A stretch of 64,000 bases of DNA from Bin87 sp965203855 (GTDB taxonomy: Bacteria > Chloroflexota > Dehalococcoidia > Lucifugimonadales > UBA3495). The stretch covers positions 992,001 through 1,056,000 of the forward strand of contig CBDBDN010000005.1 of assembly GCA_965203855.1 (NCBI GenBank), given 5' to 3'. This document shows, in pieces, positions 56,580 through 64,000 of the stretch (its first letter is position 1; each line of letters starts with the position of its first letter). The notes under the pieces were generated by a model, which did not search any database, was not told the origin of the DNA, and worked only from the letters and a program-made list of their open reading frames with translations. The position numbers were made by a program, and so were the translations under genes.

Positions 56580-57689
56580 ATGCTGCGCCGATATTCTTGG
56601 CACTCCGTCATCGGAATCATACTGTTGCTGGCGTTGTTTGCCGGGCCGGCGTGCGCCGGGGGCGACGGCGGCGGGTCGGGCGATACAACAGCCCCGGCCG
56701 GCGCTGCTCCCGAGTCCAGCGGAGAGAGCCGGCTGGAACAAGTGCGCGCCCGGGGCAGCTTGGTCTGCGCCGGCAATAACGCCAACCCCGGTTTCGGGTT
56801 CCTGCAAGACGGCAACAATGTGGGCTTTGATGTTGACCTGTGCCGCGCCGTGGCCGCCGCCGTGCTGGGCAGCCCGGACGCCATTGAGTTCCGCCCGGTT
56901 TCCGCCCCGGAAATGGGCGTTACCATCCAGTCCGGCGAAGTGGATCTGATGGCGCGCACCATCACCGTTACCAGCACTCGCGAGGCGCAGTGGGGCAACT
57001 TCGCGCAGACGATGTTCTATGACGGGCAAGGCTTTATGGTGCGGCGGGACAGCGGGCTGACCGGCGCCTTGGAGCTGGCCGGCGCATCGGTGTGCGTTAC
57101 GCAAGGCACTACCACCGAACTGAACTTGCAGGATTTTTCCAACAAGAACAACCTGGGCATCCAGGCGGAAACTTTTGAGAAGTTTGACACGGCGGCGGAA
57201 GCGTACCGCAGCCGCCAGTGCGACGCTTTCACTACCGACCACTCCGGGCTGTACGCCTACCGCAGCGGCTTTGAGGATGCGGACGACCACATCATCCTGC
57301 CGGAGGCCATCTCCGAGGAACCGCTGGCGCCGGTAGTTCCCCATGGCGACGAGCAGTGGTACGACATCGTAAAGGCGGTGATGGCGATTCTGATTTATGC
57401 CGAAGCGCACGGGATAACTTCGCAGAATGTGCCGACGGCGCCGACGGGCGACCCGGCGGTTGACCGCATTTTCGGGCTGCAAGGCTCTTTCGGGCAATCC
57501 GATATGGGGCTGAAAGACACGGTGGCGCAGGATGTAATCCGCGCGGTAGGCAACTACGGCGAGATTTACGACCGCTACCTGGCCCCGCTGGGGATGCCGC
57601 GTGAGGGCGGGCGCAATGCGCTGTGGAGCGCCGCCCCCTGCGCCGACTGCCCGAAAGGGGGGCAGCTGTACGCTTCGCCGTTCCGGTAG
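56580..57689 (+). CDS. general L-amino acid ABC transporter substrate-binding lipoprotein (AapJ-like, copy 2)
   Basis: A 369-residue paralogue of copy 1, sharing GFDVDLCRAVAAAVLGSPDA, MFYDGQGFMV, TQGTTTELNLQDF, PVVPHGDEQWYDIVKAVMAI and the CADCPKGGQLYASPFR end. Its signal peptide has Cys25 (FAGPAC) and a shorter Gly/Ser/Pro linker. Different ligand-pocket residues suggest a different amino-acid preference. CAGGAG precedes the ATG. The permease gene follows after a REP element. Confidence 0.9.
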   Translation: MLRRYSWHSVIGIILLLALFAGPACAGGDGGGSGDTTAPAGAAPESSGESRLEQVRARGSLVCAGNNANPGFGFLQDGNNVGFDVDLCRAVAAAVLGSPDAIEFRPVSAPEMGVTIQSGEVDLMARTITVTSTREAQWGNFAQTMFYDGQGFMVRRDSGLTGALELAGASVCVTQGTTTELNLQDFSNKNNLGIQAETFEKFDTAAEAYRSRQCDAFTTDHSGLYAYRSGFEDADDHIILPEAISEEPLAPVVPHGDEQWYDIVKAVMAILIYAEAHGITSQNVPTAPTGDPAVDRIFGLQGSFGQSDMGLKDTVAQDVIRAVGNYGEIYDRYLAPLGMPREGGRNALWSAAPCADCPKGGQLYASPFR

Positions 57690-57708
57690 GGCCGGCCATT
57701 AAATTCAT

Positions 57709-57843
57709 CGTCATTCCGCACCCCCAACCGTCATTCCGCACCCCCAACCGTCATTCCGGCGAAAGCCGGAATCTATGGCTGTCGGTTCTATCACCGTAGT
57801 GACGGACTATGACGCCAGATTCCGGCTTTCGCCGGAATGACGG
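57709..57843. repeat. 20-bp tandem pair followed by a complete 96-bp REP-like element
   Basis: CGTCATTCCGCACCCCCAAC occurs at 57709-57728 and 57729-57748. The next repeat phase is the REP element (57748-57843) with ends CCGTCATTCCGGCGAAAGCC and CTTTCGCCGGAATGACGG. It lies inside the transporter operon, between the binding-protein and permease genes. Confidence 0.85.
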
Positions 57844-57962
57844 TTAAGAGGCATAATGACGGTGATTTTTACGACGCGCCCTTATTGATGGGGCGGGTTT
57901 GCGATTTGCCGGGCTATGTTGTACTATCCCGCTTGAAAACGGTCTTGTCGTCCGGTGCCGCT

Positions 57963-59174
57963 ATGACGCAGCAGATTCCCCGATTCCTTACCTATCAGAA
58001 TATCCCGGTCTGGCGGCACGCGGTCGTCATTCAGTGGGTGGCGCAGCTCGTATCCGCTTTCATCGTCGTCGGCCTGGTAGCGGCGGCGGCGGTCAACCTC
58101 ATCAGCGCCATCAATGAACGGAATATCAGCTATAGCTTCAGCTTTCTGTCCCGCGCCTACCAAACGCCGATCGGGGATCATTTCCTGCCTTATGACGCCA
58201 ATGCGGATACTTTTCTTTACGCTATCGCTGTCGCGGCTACCAACACGCTTTTCGTTGCCATCATCGGCGTGATACTGGCCATTGCGCTGGGCATCATCAT
58301 GGGGGTGATGCGGCTGTCGGGCAACTGGCTGGTCGCCAAAACGGCGATGGTCTATGTAGAGTTTTTCCGCAATGTGCCGCTGCTGGTGCAGCTCTTTTTC
58401 TGGTGGGTGATACTGCTGGCGCTGCCGCCGATACGGGAAAGCTATATCCTGCCGGGCGGCTTCTTTGTCAACAACCGGGGACTGTCGTTCCCCGGCCCTG
58501 CGGCAGACGGGTCGGCAGCGTGGCTCTGGCTGCTGCTGGCCCTGGCCGTCATCGCTGCCGGGGTTATCATCAGCCGCCGGCTGGCCCGGCGGGAGCTGGA
58601 AACGGGCCAGGCATCGTATCCGGTAGTGGCCGGCTGGGGAGTAGTTCTGCTGGGCGGCGCGCTGTCCTGGATTATCGTCAGCCTGATTAACGGGGCGCCG
58701 CCGCTCACGCTGTCCATACCGGAGCAGCAAGGCCGGTTCCTGAACATCGTCGGCGGCCAGACTTTTAAACCGGGAATGGTGGCGCTGCTGATTGGACTGG
58801 TAATGTACACGGCGGCTTTCATCGCCGAAATTGTGCGGGCCGGCATCCAGTCGGTAAGCCGGGGGCAGACGGAGGCGGCCCGCGCGCTGGGCCTCACGCC
58901 GATGAGTACGCTGCGGACGGTCATCTTTCCGCAGGCACTGCGCGTCATCATCCCGCCGCTAATCAGCCAGTGCCTCAACCTGACCAAGAACAGCAGCTTG
59001 GGCATCGCCGTCGGATATAGCGAACTGACCGGCATCGCGCAGACGATGACGCAGACGGCGCCGGCAATTTCCATCTTTCTGCTGATAATGCTCTGCTATC
59101 TGGCGATGAGCCTAACCTGGTCGCTGATTGGCAACATCTACAACTGGCGCATCGGCGCATCGAGCAGCAGGTAA
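57963..59174 (+). CDS. general L-amino acid ABC transporter permease (AapQ-like)
   Basis: A 403-residue inner-membrane protein with about eight hydrophobic segments and the long first periplasmic region typical of AapQ. TNTLFVAIIGVILAIALGII starts the permease domain, VEFFRNVPLLVQLFFWW is typical of polar amino-acid permeases, and the EAA loop TEAARALGLTPMSTLRTVIF contacts the ATPase. The ATG at 57963 is chosen at the start of similarity. It pairs with the next gene's product. Confidence 0.9.
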   Translation: MTQQIPRFLTYQNIPVWRHAVVIQWVAQLVSAFIVVGLVAAAAVNLISAINERNISYSFSFLSRAYQTPIGDHFLPYDANADTFLYAIAVAATNTLFVAIIGVILAIALGIIMGVMRLSGNWLVAKTAMVYVEFFRNVPLLVQLFFWWVILLALPPIRESYILPGGFFVNNRGLSFPGPAADGSAAWLWLLLALAVIAAGVIISRRLARRELETGQASYPVVAGWGVVLLGGALSWIIVSLINGAPPLTLSIPEQQGRFLNIVGGQTFKPGMVALLIGLVMYTAAFIAEIVRAGIQSVSRGQTEAARALGLTPMSTLRTVIFPQALRVIIPPLISQCLNLTKNSSLGIAVGYSELTGIAQTMTQTAPAISIFLLIMLCYLAMSLTWSLIGNIYNWRIGASSSR

Positions 59175-60425
59175 ATGATGGCCGCGCAGCCGGACATTGC
59201 GAACCGAATGACGGGGCCGCTGCCGCCGCCGGCGACCAGCGTCGGCGTACTGGGCTGGCTCCGCAGCAACCTGTTCAGCACCTGGTACAACGGCGTCATA
59301 ACCGTCGTCGCCGGCGCGCTCATTGCCCTGGCGCTGTGGTACGGCCTGCGCTGGGCGCTGGTGGACGCCGACTGGGCGGTTATCGCCCGGATTGGCGGCC
59401 GGTTTGCCATCGGGGGATACAACACCAGCCAGGCTTGCCCCGGCCAGGATTGCTTCTGGCGTCCGCAGGCCATCCTGCTGCTGATCACCGTGCTGCTGGG
59501 GATGGCGTGGGGCATCGCCGGCGCCGGCTTGGCGCGCACGGCCGCGCTGGTGGTTGCCGTAGCCGCCGCCCTGTTCGCCCTGCTGCCGTACAGCCTGGAA
59601 CGGATGGGGATGGATGTACGGTTGCTGCTGGTGGCGAACCTGCCGGCGGTTGCGCTGGGCTGGGCGCTGGCGCGCTACACGCCGCTGGGAACAGTGCGAT
59701 GGGCGTCCATACTGGCCGTTGTCGTATTCGTAGTTTCGCTGGTACTGCTGCGCGGCCTGCCCGGCGTGCCGGGGTTGCAGCCGGTGCCGGTGAACCATTG
59801 GGGCGGGCTGACGCTCAACCTGCTGCTGGCGACGGTGGGCATAACGCTGAGCTTGCCCATCGGCATCGCGCTGGCGCTGGGGCGACGCAGCCATCTGCCG
59901 GTGCTGAAGGGGCTGTGCGTGTTTTTCATTGAGGTATTTCGGGGGATGCCGCTGATTACGCTGCTGTTTATGGCGCACGTGCTGGGGCCGCTGGTCTTTC
60001 CCGGCACCTCGCCGCTGCTGCGGGCCGGAGTAGTGATCACGCTGTTCAGCTCGGCGTATATGGCGGAGAATATCCGGGGCGGCTTGCAGGCGCTGCATCC
60101 GGGCCAGGCGGAGGCGGCGCGGGCGCTGGGGCTGCCCGGCTGGCAGACCACGCTGCTGATTTCGCTGCCGCAGGCGCTGCGGAATGTCATCCCGGCCATC
60201 GTCGGCCAGTTTATCGGCCTGTTCAAGGACACCAGCCTGGTCTATATCATCTCAATGCTGGACATTGTGGAGATTGGGCGGACGGTCATTCGCGGGAATG
60301 TTGAGTTCCAGGACAATGCGCGGGAGCTGTATGTCTTTCTGGCGATAGTATTCTGGATATTCACCTACGGAATGTCTTATGTCAGCGGGCGCGTGGAGCA
60401 GCATCTGGGGGTAGGACAGCGGTAG
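59175..60425 (+). CDS. general L-amino acid ABC transporter permease (AapM-like)
   Basis: A 416-residue protein. The N-terminal half has six or so hydrophobic segments (VITVVAGALIALALWYGL, LLITVLLGMAWGIAGAGLA). The permease half has LLLATVGITLSLPIGIALAL, VEVFRG-like IEVFRGMPLITLLFMA and the EAA loop AEAARALGLPGWQTTLLISL. The ATG follows the preceding TAA with no gap, so translation is coupled. Together the two permeases form the channel. Confidence 0.92.
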   Translation: MMAAQPDIANRMTGPLPPPATSVGVLGWLRSNLFSTWYNGVITVVAGALIALALWYGLRWALVDADWAVIARIGGRFAIGGYNTSQACPGQDCFWRPQAILLLITVLLGMAWGIAGAGLARTAALVVAVAAALFALLPYSLERMGMDVRLLLVANLPAVALGWALARYTPLGTVRWASILAVVVFVVSLVLLRGLPGVPGLQPVPVNHWGGLTLNLLLATVGITLSLPIGIALALGRRSHLPVLKGLCVFFIEVFRGMPLITLLFMAHVLGPLVFPGTSPLLRAGVVITLFSSAYMAENIRGGLQALHPGQAEAARALGLPGWQTTLLISLPQALRNVIPAIVGQFIGLFKDTSLVYIISMLDIVEIGRTVIRGNVEFQDNARELYVFLAIVFWIFTYGMSYVSGRVEQHLGVGQR

Positions 60426-60520
60426 TAGGCAGCAGACCTGCCGGCGGCGGCTATGCTGTGAGATGGGACGCCGTTCTGCTAGAATACCGGGAACGGGAAC
60501 AGGAAATTACGAAAACCACA

Positions 60521-61012
60521 ATGCGGTATTTCAGGCAGCGACTTGGCGAAATCGCTTTCTACATCACGCTTGATATAGTAGTAGGCGGCATCGCCTATAT
60601 CGCCAGCTACGGAGAGCCGGGGCTGCACCCCGGCCCGCTGATGATGCGGATACTCGGGGCGATGCTGCTGGCTAATGGACTGGTAGGAGGGCCGGACACG
60701 ATGATGTACTGGAAAGAAGCGGGACGGCGCATCAAGGCGGAGGAGGATCTGGATGAGGCCAGAGAGCAGGCCGCCAAGGACGTAGCCGTAGCCAGAGAGC
60801 AGGCCGCCAAGGACGTAGCCGTAGCCAAAGAGCAAGCCGCCAAGGACGTAGCCGTAGCCAGAGAGCAGGCCGCCGAAGCCGTCAGAGAACGCGATGCCGA
60901 ATTCTTGCGGGAAATTCGGGAGTTGCGGGCCGAAGTCGCCGAACTGCGGATGGAACGGCAGCGGCGGCGTCCGCTCCGGCGCCCGCTGCGGACTACGACT
61001 AATCAGGAGTGA
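60521..61012 (+). CDS. membrane-anchored coiled-coil protein with 11-residue repeats
   Basis: A 163-residue protein: a hydrophobic N-terminus (IAFYITLDIVVGGIAYI and MMRILGAMLLANGLVGG) and then a coiled coil built from AREQAAKDVAV repeated three times plus a variant, encoded by a 33-bp DNA repeat. A GTG at 60458 would lengthen it by 21 residues; neither start has a good ribosome site. It is similar in plan to the 14371 protein. It sits between the permease and ATPase genes of the amino-acid transporter, which is unusual. Confidence 0.6.
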   Translation: MRYFRQRLGEIAFYITLDIVVGGIAYIASYGEPGLHPGPLMMRILGAMLLANGLVGGPDTMMYWKEAGRRIKAEEDLDEAREQAAKDVAVAREQAAKDVAVAKEQAAKDVAVAREQAAEAVRERDAEFLREIRELRAEVAELRMERQRRRPLRRPLRTTTNQE

Positions 61013-61017
61013 CCAGT

Positions 61018-61242
61018 ATGTTGTTTTGGGGCGGCCCAGGCCAGCGCATCGCTGCCGATGCAATGGATCTGATGGATAAAGCTATCAAAGAGCGAGATCT
61101 GGCACGCAAAGAGCGGGATAAGGCCGCCGAGAAAGCGGTTGCAATGGCTGAACAGCTGGCGAAGGTCACCGCAGAACGCGACGCACTGCGCGCCGAGCAG
61201 GAGCAGCGCAGACGGCAGCGTCGACGCCGTCTGCGCCCATAG
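61018..61242 (+). CDS. small soluble coiled-coil protein
   Basis: A 74-residue protein: MLFWGGPGQRIAADAMDLMD, then alternating charged heptads (KAIKERDLARKERDKAAEKA) and an Arg-rich tail (RRRQRRRRLRP). CAGGAG lies 8 bases before the ATG and the gene follows the preceding coiled-coil gene by 5 bases, so they are probably expressed together. Function unknown. Confidence 0.55.
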   Translation: MLFWGGPGQRIAADAMDLMDKAIKERDLARKERDKAAEKAVAMAEQLAKVTAERDALRAEQEQRRRQRRRRLRP

Positions 61243-61302
61243 GTACACGCCATCCCAACCGGCGCTGCAATCAGCGCCCATCCCAAATCTATGGAGCCTA
61301 TT

Positions 61303-62064
61303 ATGAACGCTAACGGAAATCACGTCGCTGCCGACGACAACATCATCATCTGCAACGATGTGCACAAGTGGTTCGGCAACTTTCACGCCCTGCGCGGCAT
61401 TACTACCAGCGTCAAAAAGGGCGAAGTGGTGGTCATCATCGGCCCGTCCGGGTCGGGCAAGTCCACTTTTATCCGCACCATCAACCGGCTGGAACAGCAC
61501 CAGCGCGGCGACATCATCGTGGACGGCATCGAGCTGACCAACGACGTGCGAAACATTGACGCCATCCGCCGGGATGTGGGTATGGTGTTCCAGTCATTCA
61601 ACCTGTTTCCGCATTTGACGGTGATGAACAACATTACGCTGGCGCCGAGTAAAGTCCGCAAGCTGCCGGCCAGCGAAGCGCAGGGCATCGCTATGGAACT
61701 GCTGGAACGTGTGGGCATACCGGAGCAGGCGGACAAGTATCCGGCGCAGCTGTCCGGCGGCCAGCAGCAGCGGGTTGCCATCGCCCGCGCCTTGGCGATG
61801 CAGCCCAACATTATGCTGTTTGACGAACCTACTTCGGCGCTGGACCCGGAAATGATTAAAGAAGTGCTGGAAGTGATGCGGGAACTGGCCGAATCGCAAA
61901 TGACTATTCTGGCGGTTACTCACGAGCTGGGGTTTGCGCGGGAAGTCGCCGACCGCATCGTAATGTTTGACGAAGGGCAGATTGTGGAGGACCAGCCGCC
62001 GGACGAGTTTTTCAACAACCCGCGCCACGAGCGGGTAAAGTACTTCCTGTCGCAGATTTTGTAA
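61303..62064 (+). CDS. general L-amino acid ABC transporter ATP-binding protein (AapP/GlnQ-like)
   Basis: A 253-residue ATPase of the polar amino-acid class: Walker A GPSGSGKSTFIRTINRLE, Q-loop VFQSFNLFPHLTVMNNITLA, signature LSGGQQQRVAIARALAMQP, Walker B IMLFDEPTSALDPEMI and H-loop VTHELGFAREVADRIV. It drives the two permeases encoded upstream. ATG 61303 is preferred because GGAG lies 6 bases upstream; 61291 would add four residues. The phrase NRLEQHQRGDIIVDG is typical of AapP. Confidence 0.93.
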   Translation: MNANGNHVAADDNIIICNDVHKWFGNFHALRGITTSVKKGEVVVIIGPSGSGKSTFIRTINRLEQHQRGDIIVDGIELTNDVRNIDAIRRDVGMVFQSFNLFPHLTVMNNITLAPSKVRKLPASEAQGIAMELLERVGIPEQADKYPAQLSGGQQQRVAIARALAMQPNIMLFDEPTSALDPEMIKEVLEVMRELAESQMTILAVTHELGFAREVADRIVMFDEGQIVEDQPPDEFFNNPRHERVKYFLSQIL

Positions 62065-62105
62065 TCCGGGCCGGTTATGCACCCGGAGCAGGGGCGGAAA
62101 CGGAG

Positions 62106-62306
62106 ATGGCGTTAGCATTGGCGCGGCGCATCGGACGCTGGATCTGGGCCGGCGGCGCTGCCGAAGCGCACTGGGCGCAGCAGCGTCGGCTGCCTTTCTG
62201 GGAGCATCCGTGGTTCACGCGCGTGTACCGCATCGGCCTGCTAACCGGATGGGCGGCGGTGGTGGCATTCCTGCTGCTCTGGAACCTGGCGTGGGCCACG
62301 CCATAA
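62106..62306 (+). CDS. small single-span membrane protein
   Basis: A 66-residue protein with a basic, Trp-rich N-terminus and one hydrophobic segment (GLLTGWAAVVAFLLLWNLAW). It begins 41 bases after the ATPase stop with GGAG-like sequence before the ATG. No family is recognised; it may be an accessory of the transporter. Confidence 0.5.
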   Translation: MALALARRIGRWIWAGGAAEAHWAQQRRLPFWEHPWFTRVYRIGLLTGWAAVVAFLLLWNLAWATP

Positions 62307-62358
62307 GGCCGATCTAATCCGACGCACAACGAATATATCAAGCAAGGGAGGTTGCGTT

Positions 62359-63267
62359 ATGGCGCAGCAGCAAATGCAGATTGGCGCAGTGTTTCCGCAA
62401 ACGGAAATTGGCGCCGACCCCATCGCGGTGCGCGACTACGCGCAGGCGGCGGAGCAGCTGGGCTATGCCCATATCATCGCCTACGACCATGTGCTGGGCG
62501 CGGATACCCGCTATCATCAGCCGTGGACGGGCAGCTACACCAAAGAGAGTATGTTTCACGAAATCTTTGTGCTGTTCGGGTATCTGGCGGCATTGACTAC
62601 CCGCGTGGAGCTGGTCTCGGCAATCCTGATTCTGGGACAACGGCAGACGGCATTAGTCGCCAAACAAGCGGCGGAAATCGATGTGCTCAGCGGCGGCCGG
62701 CTGCGCCTGGGCGTCGGCGTCGGCTGGAACCCGGTTGAGTACGAAGCCCTGGGCGAGGATTTCACCACCCGCGGCCGCCGCGCCGAGGAACAGATGGAAC
62801 TGCTGCGCCGCCTCTGGACTGAGGAAGTGGTGGATTTTCACGGCCAATATCACAATGTTACCGATGCCGGCATCAACCCGCTGCCCGTGCAGCGTCCTAT
62901 CCCCATTTGGATGGGCGCCGGCAGCCGGGCGCGCGGGCCAGTGCCGGCGGAACGGGTGCTGCGCCGGGTAGGACGCTGCGCCGACGGCTGGTTTCCGCAG
63001 TTCCAGCCCGACGACCCGCAGGCAGAGTCGGTAATCGCCAAAGTGCGCCAGGCCGCAGCCGACGCCGGCCGCAGCCCGGACGCCATCGGTATGGAGCCGC
63101 GCGTCAACTATGCCGACGGCGACCCGGAGTTCTGGCAGGCGCGCGCGGAGTTGTGGCGCAGCCTGGGCGCAACGCACTTCTCCATCAACACGATGTCGGC
63201 CAACCTGTCCACGCCCGACGCGCACATCAACGCCATCCGGGAGTTCCGGGAAGTAATCGCCGGGTAG
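62359..63267 (+). CDS. LLM-class F420-dependent-type oxidoreductase
   Basis: A 302-residue enzyme of the shorter luciferase-like branch (TIGR03619-like): IGAVFPQTEIGADPIAVRDY, YAHIIAYDHVLGADT, RVELVSAILILGQRQTALVA, LSGGRLRLGVGVGWNPVEYE and PIPIWMGAGSR. Members bind F420 or FMN. GGGAGG precedes the ATG. It differs from the two longer enzymes in the window by lacking the NEHH motif. Substrate unknown. Confidence 0.88.
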   Translation: MAQQQMQIGAVFPQTEIGADPIAVRDYAQAAEQLGYAHIIAYDHVLGADTRYHQPWTGSYTKESMFHEIFVLFGYLAALTTRVELVSAILILGQRQTALVAKQAAEIDVLSGGRLRLGVGVGWNPVEYEALGEDFTTRGRRAEEQMELLRRLWTEEVVDFHGQYHNVTDAGINPLPVQRPIPIWMGAGSRARGPVPAERVLRRVGRCADGWFPQFQPDDPQAESVIAKVRQAAADAGRSPDAIGMEPRVNYADGDPEFWQARAELWRSLGATHFSINTMSANLSTPDAHINAIREFREVIAG

Positions 63268-63562
63268 CGACACTGCCCTCATCCTAACTCTCTCCATCGT
63301 ATGGAGAGGTCTAATATGGCATGGATGAACAGGATGTACCAGGTGTTTTGGGCCGCTCGGTAACTACACCGATGGATAGCGCGGATAAGATTTTTGACTT
63401 GCGACGGGATGACGACGCTGGAATGATTGAATGACAGTTGGGGGTTGGGGGTTGGGGCGGTTTGTGGTATGATGCTGGACGATTTGGCGGGGGGAGCCGG
63501 CCGGTTGGCCGCGATTGCCGCTGCGTCTGCCATTGGAAATAGCAATATCAGGAGGCTTTGCC
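63268..63562. other. gene-free spacer before the RraA-like gene
   Basis: It contains ATGGATGAACAGGATGTACC (63325), similar to the string by the inverted repeat at 13361, and a G-rich run (63430-63460). I see no convincing gene on either strand and no clear promoter. Confidence 0.5.
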
Positions 63563-64000
63563 TTGTATCAAACTGTGAGCGACGCTACTCTCAAAGCGTT
63601 GTCGGGCATTGATTCGCCCAGCATCTGCAACGCTATTGAGGGGTTCAACTACCGGCCCAAGAACAGCGGGTTTATGCTGCCTGAGATCAAGGCGGTGTTT
63701 CAGGATTTCAAGCCGGTGGTGGGCTATGCCGTTACCGGCGTCATCTCCGCTAACCGTCCGGAGGGGCGCAGCGTGCCCCGGAACAAATGGTGGGACTTTA
63801 TCGTATCGGTGCCTGAACCGCGCTTTATCGTGCTGCACGACATTGACAACCCGCCGCTGGGGGCCTACTGGGGCGAGGTGCAGTCCAATATCCACAAGGC
63901 GCTGGGCGCGCTGGCCGTTGCGACTGACGGGACGGTGCGGGATCTGGACGAAGTGCGCGCGCTGGGCTTTCAGTTTTTCGCCAAAGAGGTGTCGGTATCG
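63563..64000 (+). CDS. RraA-like/4-hydroxy-4-methyl-2-oxoglutarate aldolase-like protein (3' truncated by window)
   Basis: The 146 visible residues are open to the window end. DSPSICNAIEGFNYRPKNSG and VVGYAVTGVISA match the RraA-like fold entry; GEVQSNIHKALGALAVATDG and TVRDLDEVRALGFQFFAKEV match the conserved core, with the RD of TVRD as metal/substrate residues. Family members are HMG/CHA aldolases or oxaloacetate decarboxylases in aromatic-acid breakdown, or RNase E inhibitors. TTG start with AGGAGG 8 bases upstream. Confidence 0.85.
   Translation, partial: MYQTVSDATLKALSGIDSPSICNAIEGFNYRPKNSGFMLPEIKAVFQDFKPVVGYAVTGVISANRPEGRSVPRNKWWDFIVSVPEPRFIVLHDIDNPPLGAYWGEVQSNIHKALGALAVATDGTVRDLDEVRALGFQFFAKEVSVS

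Noticed and set aside
57837..57962. Longer N-terminus for the AapQ-like permease
   Set aside because: It begins in the REP right end and lacks a ribosome site; similarity begins near 57963.
63279..63545. 88-codon minus-strand frame
   Set aside because: Odd composition, no ribosome site, covers a G-rich spacer and a repeat string; no family resemblance.
1..64000. tRNA, rRNA or riboswitch genes
   Set aside because: Intergenic gaps were read for T-loop strings and long conserved leaders; nothing convincing was seen, though short RNAs could be missed by eye.

Overview
The window looks like a GC-rich chromosome segment from an uncultured Chloroflexota bacterium, most likely in or near the SAR202/Dehalococcoidia lineages. 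This is inferred from gene content and not from any marker-gene search. The supporting signs are three luciferase-like flavin oxidoreductases, a family III CoA-transferase, a DUF1501 protein, a Rieske oxygenase next to a LigB-type dioxygenase, RraA-like and CitE-like enzymes, and lipoproteins with EVTR/IVEQP or PTYTPYP linkers. No rRNA, tRNA or CRISPR array was found.

Layout. 0-7 kb: the end of a GTPase-like gene, a DUF1501 protein, three tandem retropepsin-like genes (one broken by a 14-bp duplication), a NYN-domain protein and a DNA-repair-type radical SAM enzyme. 7-17 kb: mostly catabolic genes (flavin oxidoreductase, CoA-transferase, PfkB kinase, CitE-like lyase, acyl-CoA dehydrogenase) plus a universal stress protein and membrane coiled-coil proteins. 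17-21 kb: a self-regulated-looking small HTH gene, ruvX and alaS. 21-27 kb: an iron(III) ABC transporter, with the permease and binding-protein genes divergent from the ATPase gene, and then a DtxR-family repressor. A palindrome overlaps the -10 box of the binding-protein promoter, which suggests metal-dependent repression. 27-30 kb: thiamine-diphosphate decarboxylase subunits and a RelB/YafQ toxin-antitoxin pair. 30-34 kb: a three-gene, translationally coupled cluster in which a lectin-like/TIR-like fusion sits between two thiolase-fold enzymes.

34-45 kb: CorC-like transporter, histidine phosphatase, TilS, Mrp and MIP18 iron-sulfur proteins, SprT-like protease, quinone oxidoreductase and a Xer recombinase. 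This stretch is framed by two paralogous secreted-protein genes (34 and 42 kb). In both, a poly-C tract just inside the coding start throws the frame off by one base, so they are candidates for phase variation. 45-51 kb: hydrolase, flavin oxidoreductase, then an accessory block with a type II restriction-modification pair and two freshly duplicated HEPN/PaREP1-like genes. 51-55 kb: Rieske oxygenase, coiled-coil protein, LigB dioxygenase and an amidohydrolase with an in-frame TAG near its end. 55-62 kb: a general amino-acid ABC transporter operon (two binding proteins, two permeases, ATPase) with two coiled-coil genes inserted. The window ends in an F420-type flavin oxidoreductase and a partial RraA-like gene.

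The intergenic spaces carry a REP-like family based on CCGTCATTCCGGC and GCCGGAATGACGG. These occur as single hairpins, as ~97-bp elements with inverted ends, and as seeds of short tandem arrays with unit lengths of 17, 18, 20 and 23 bp.
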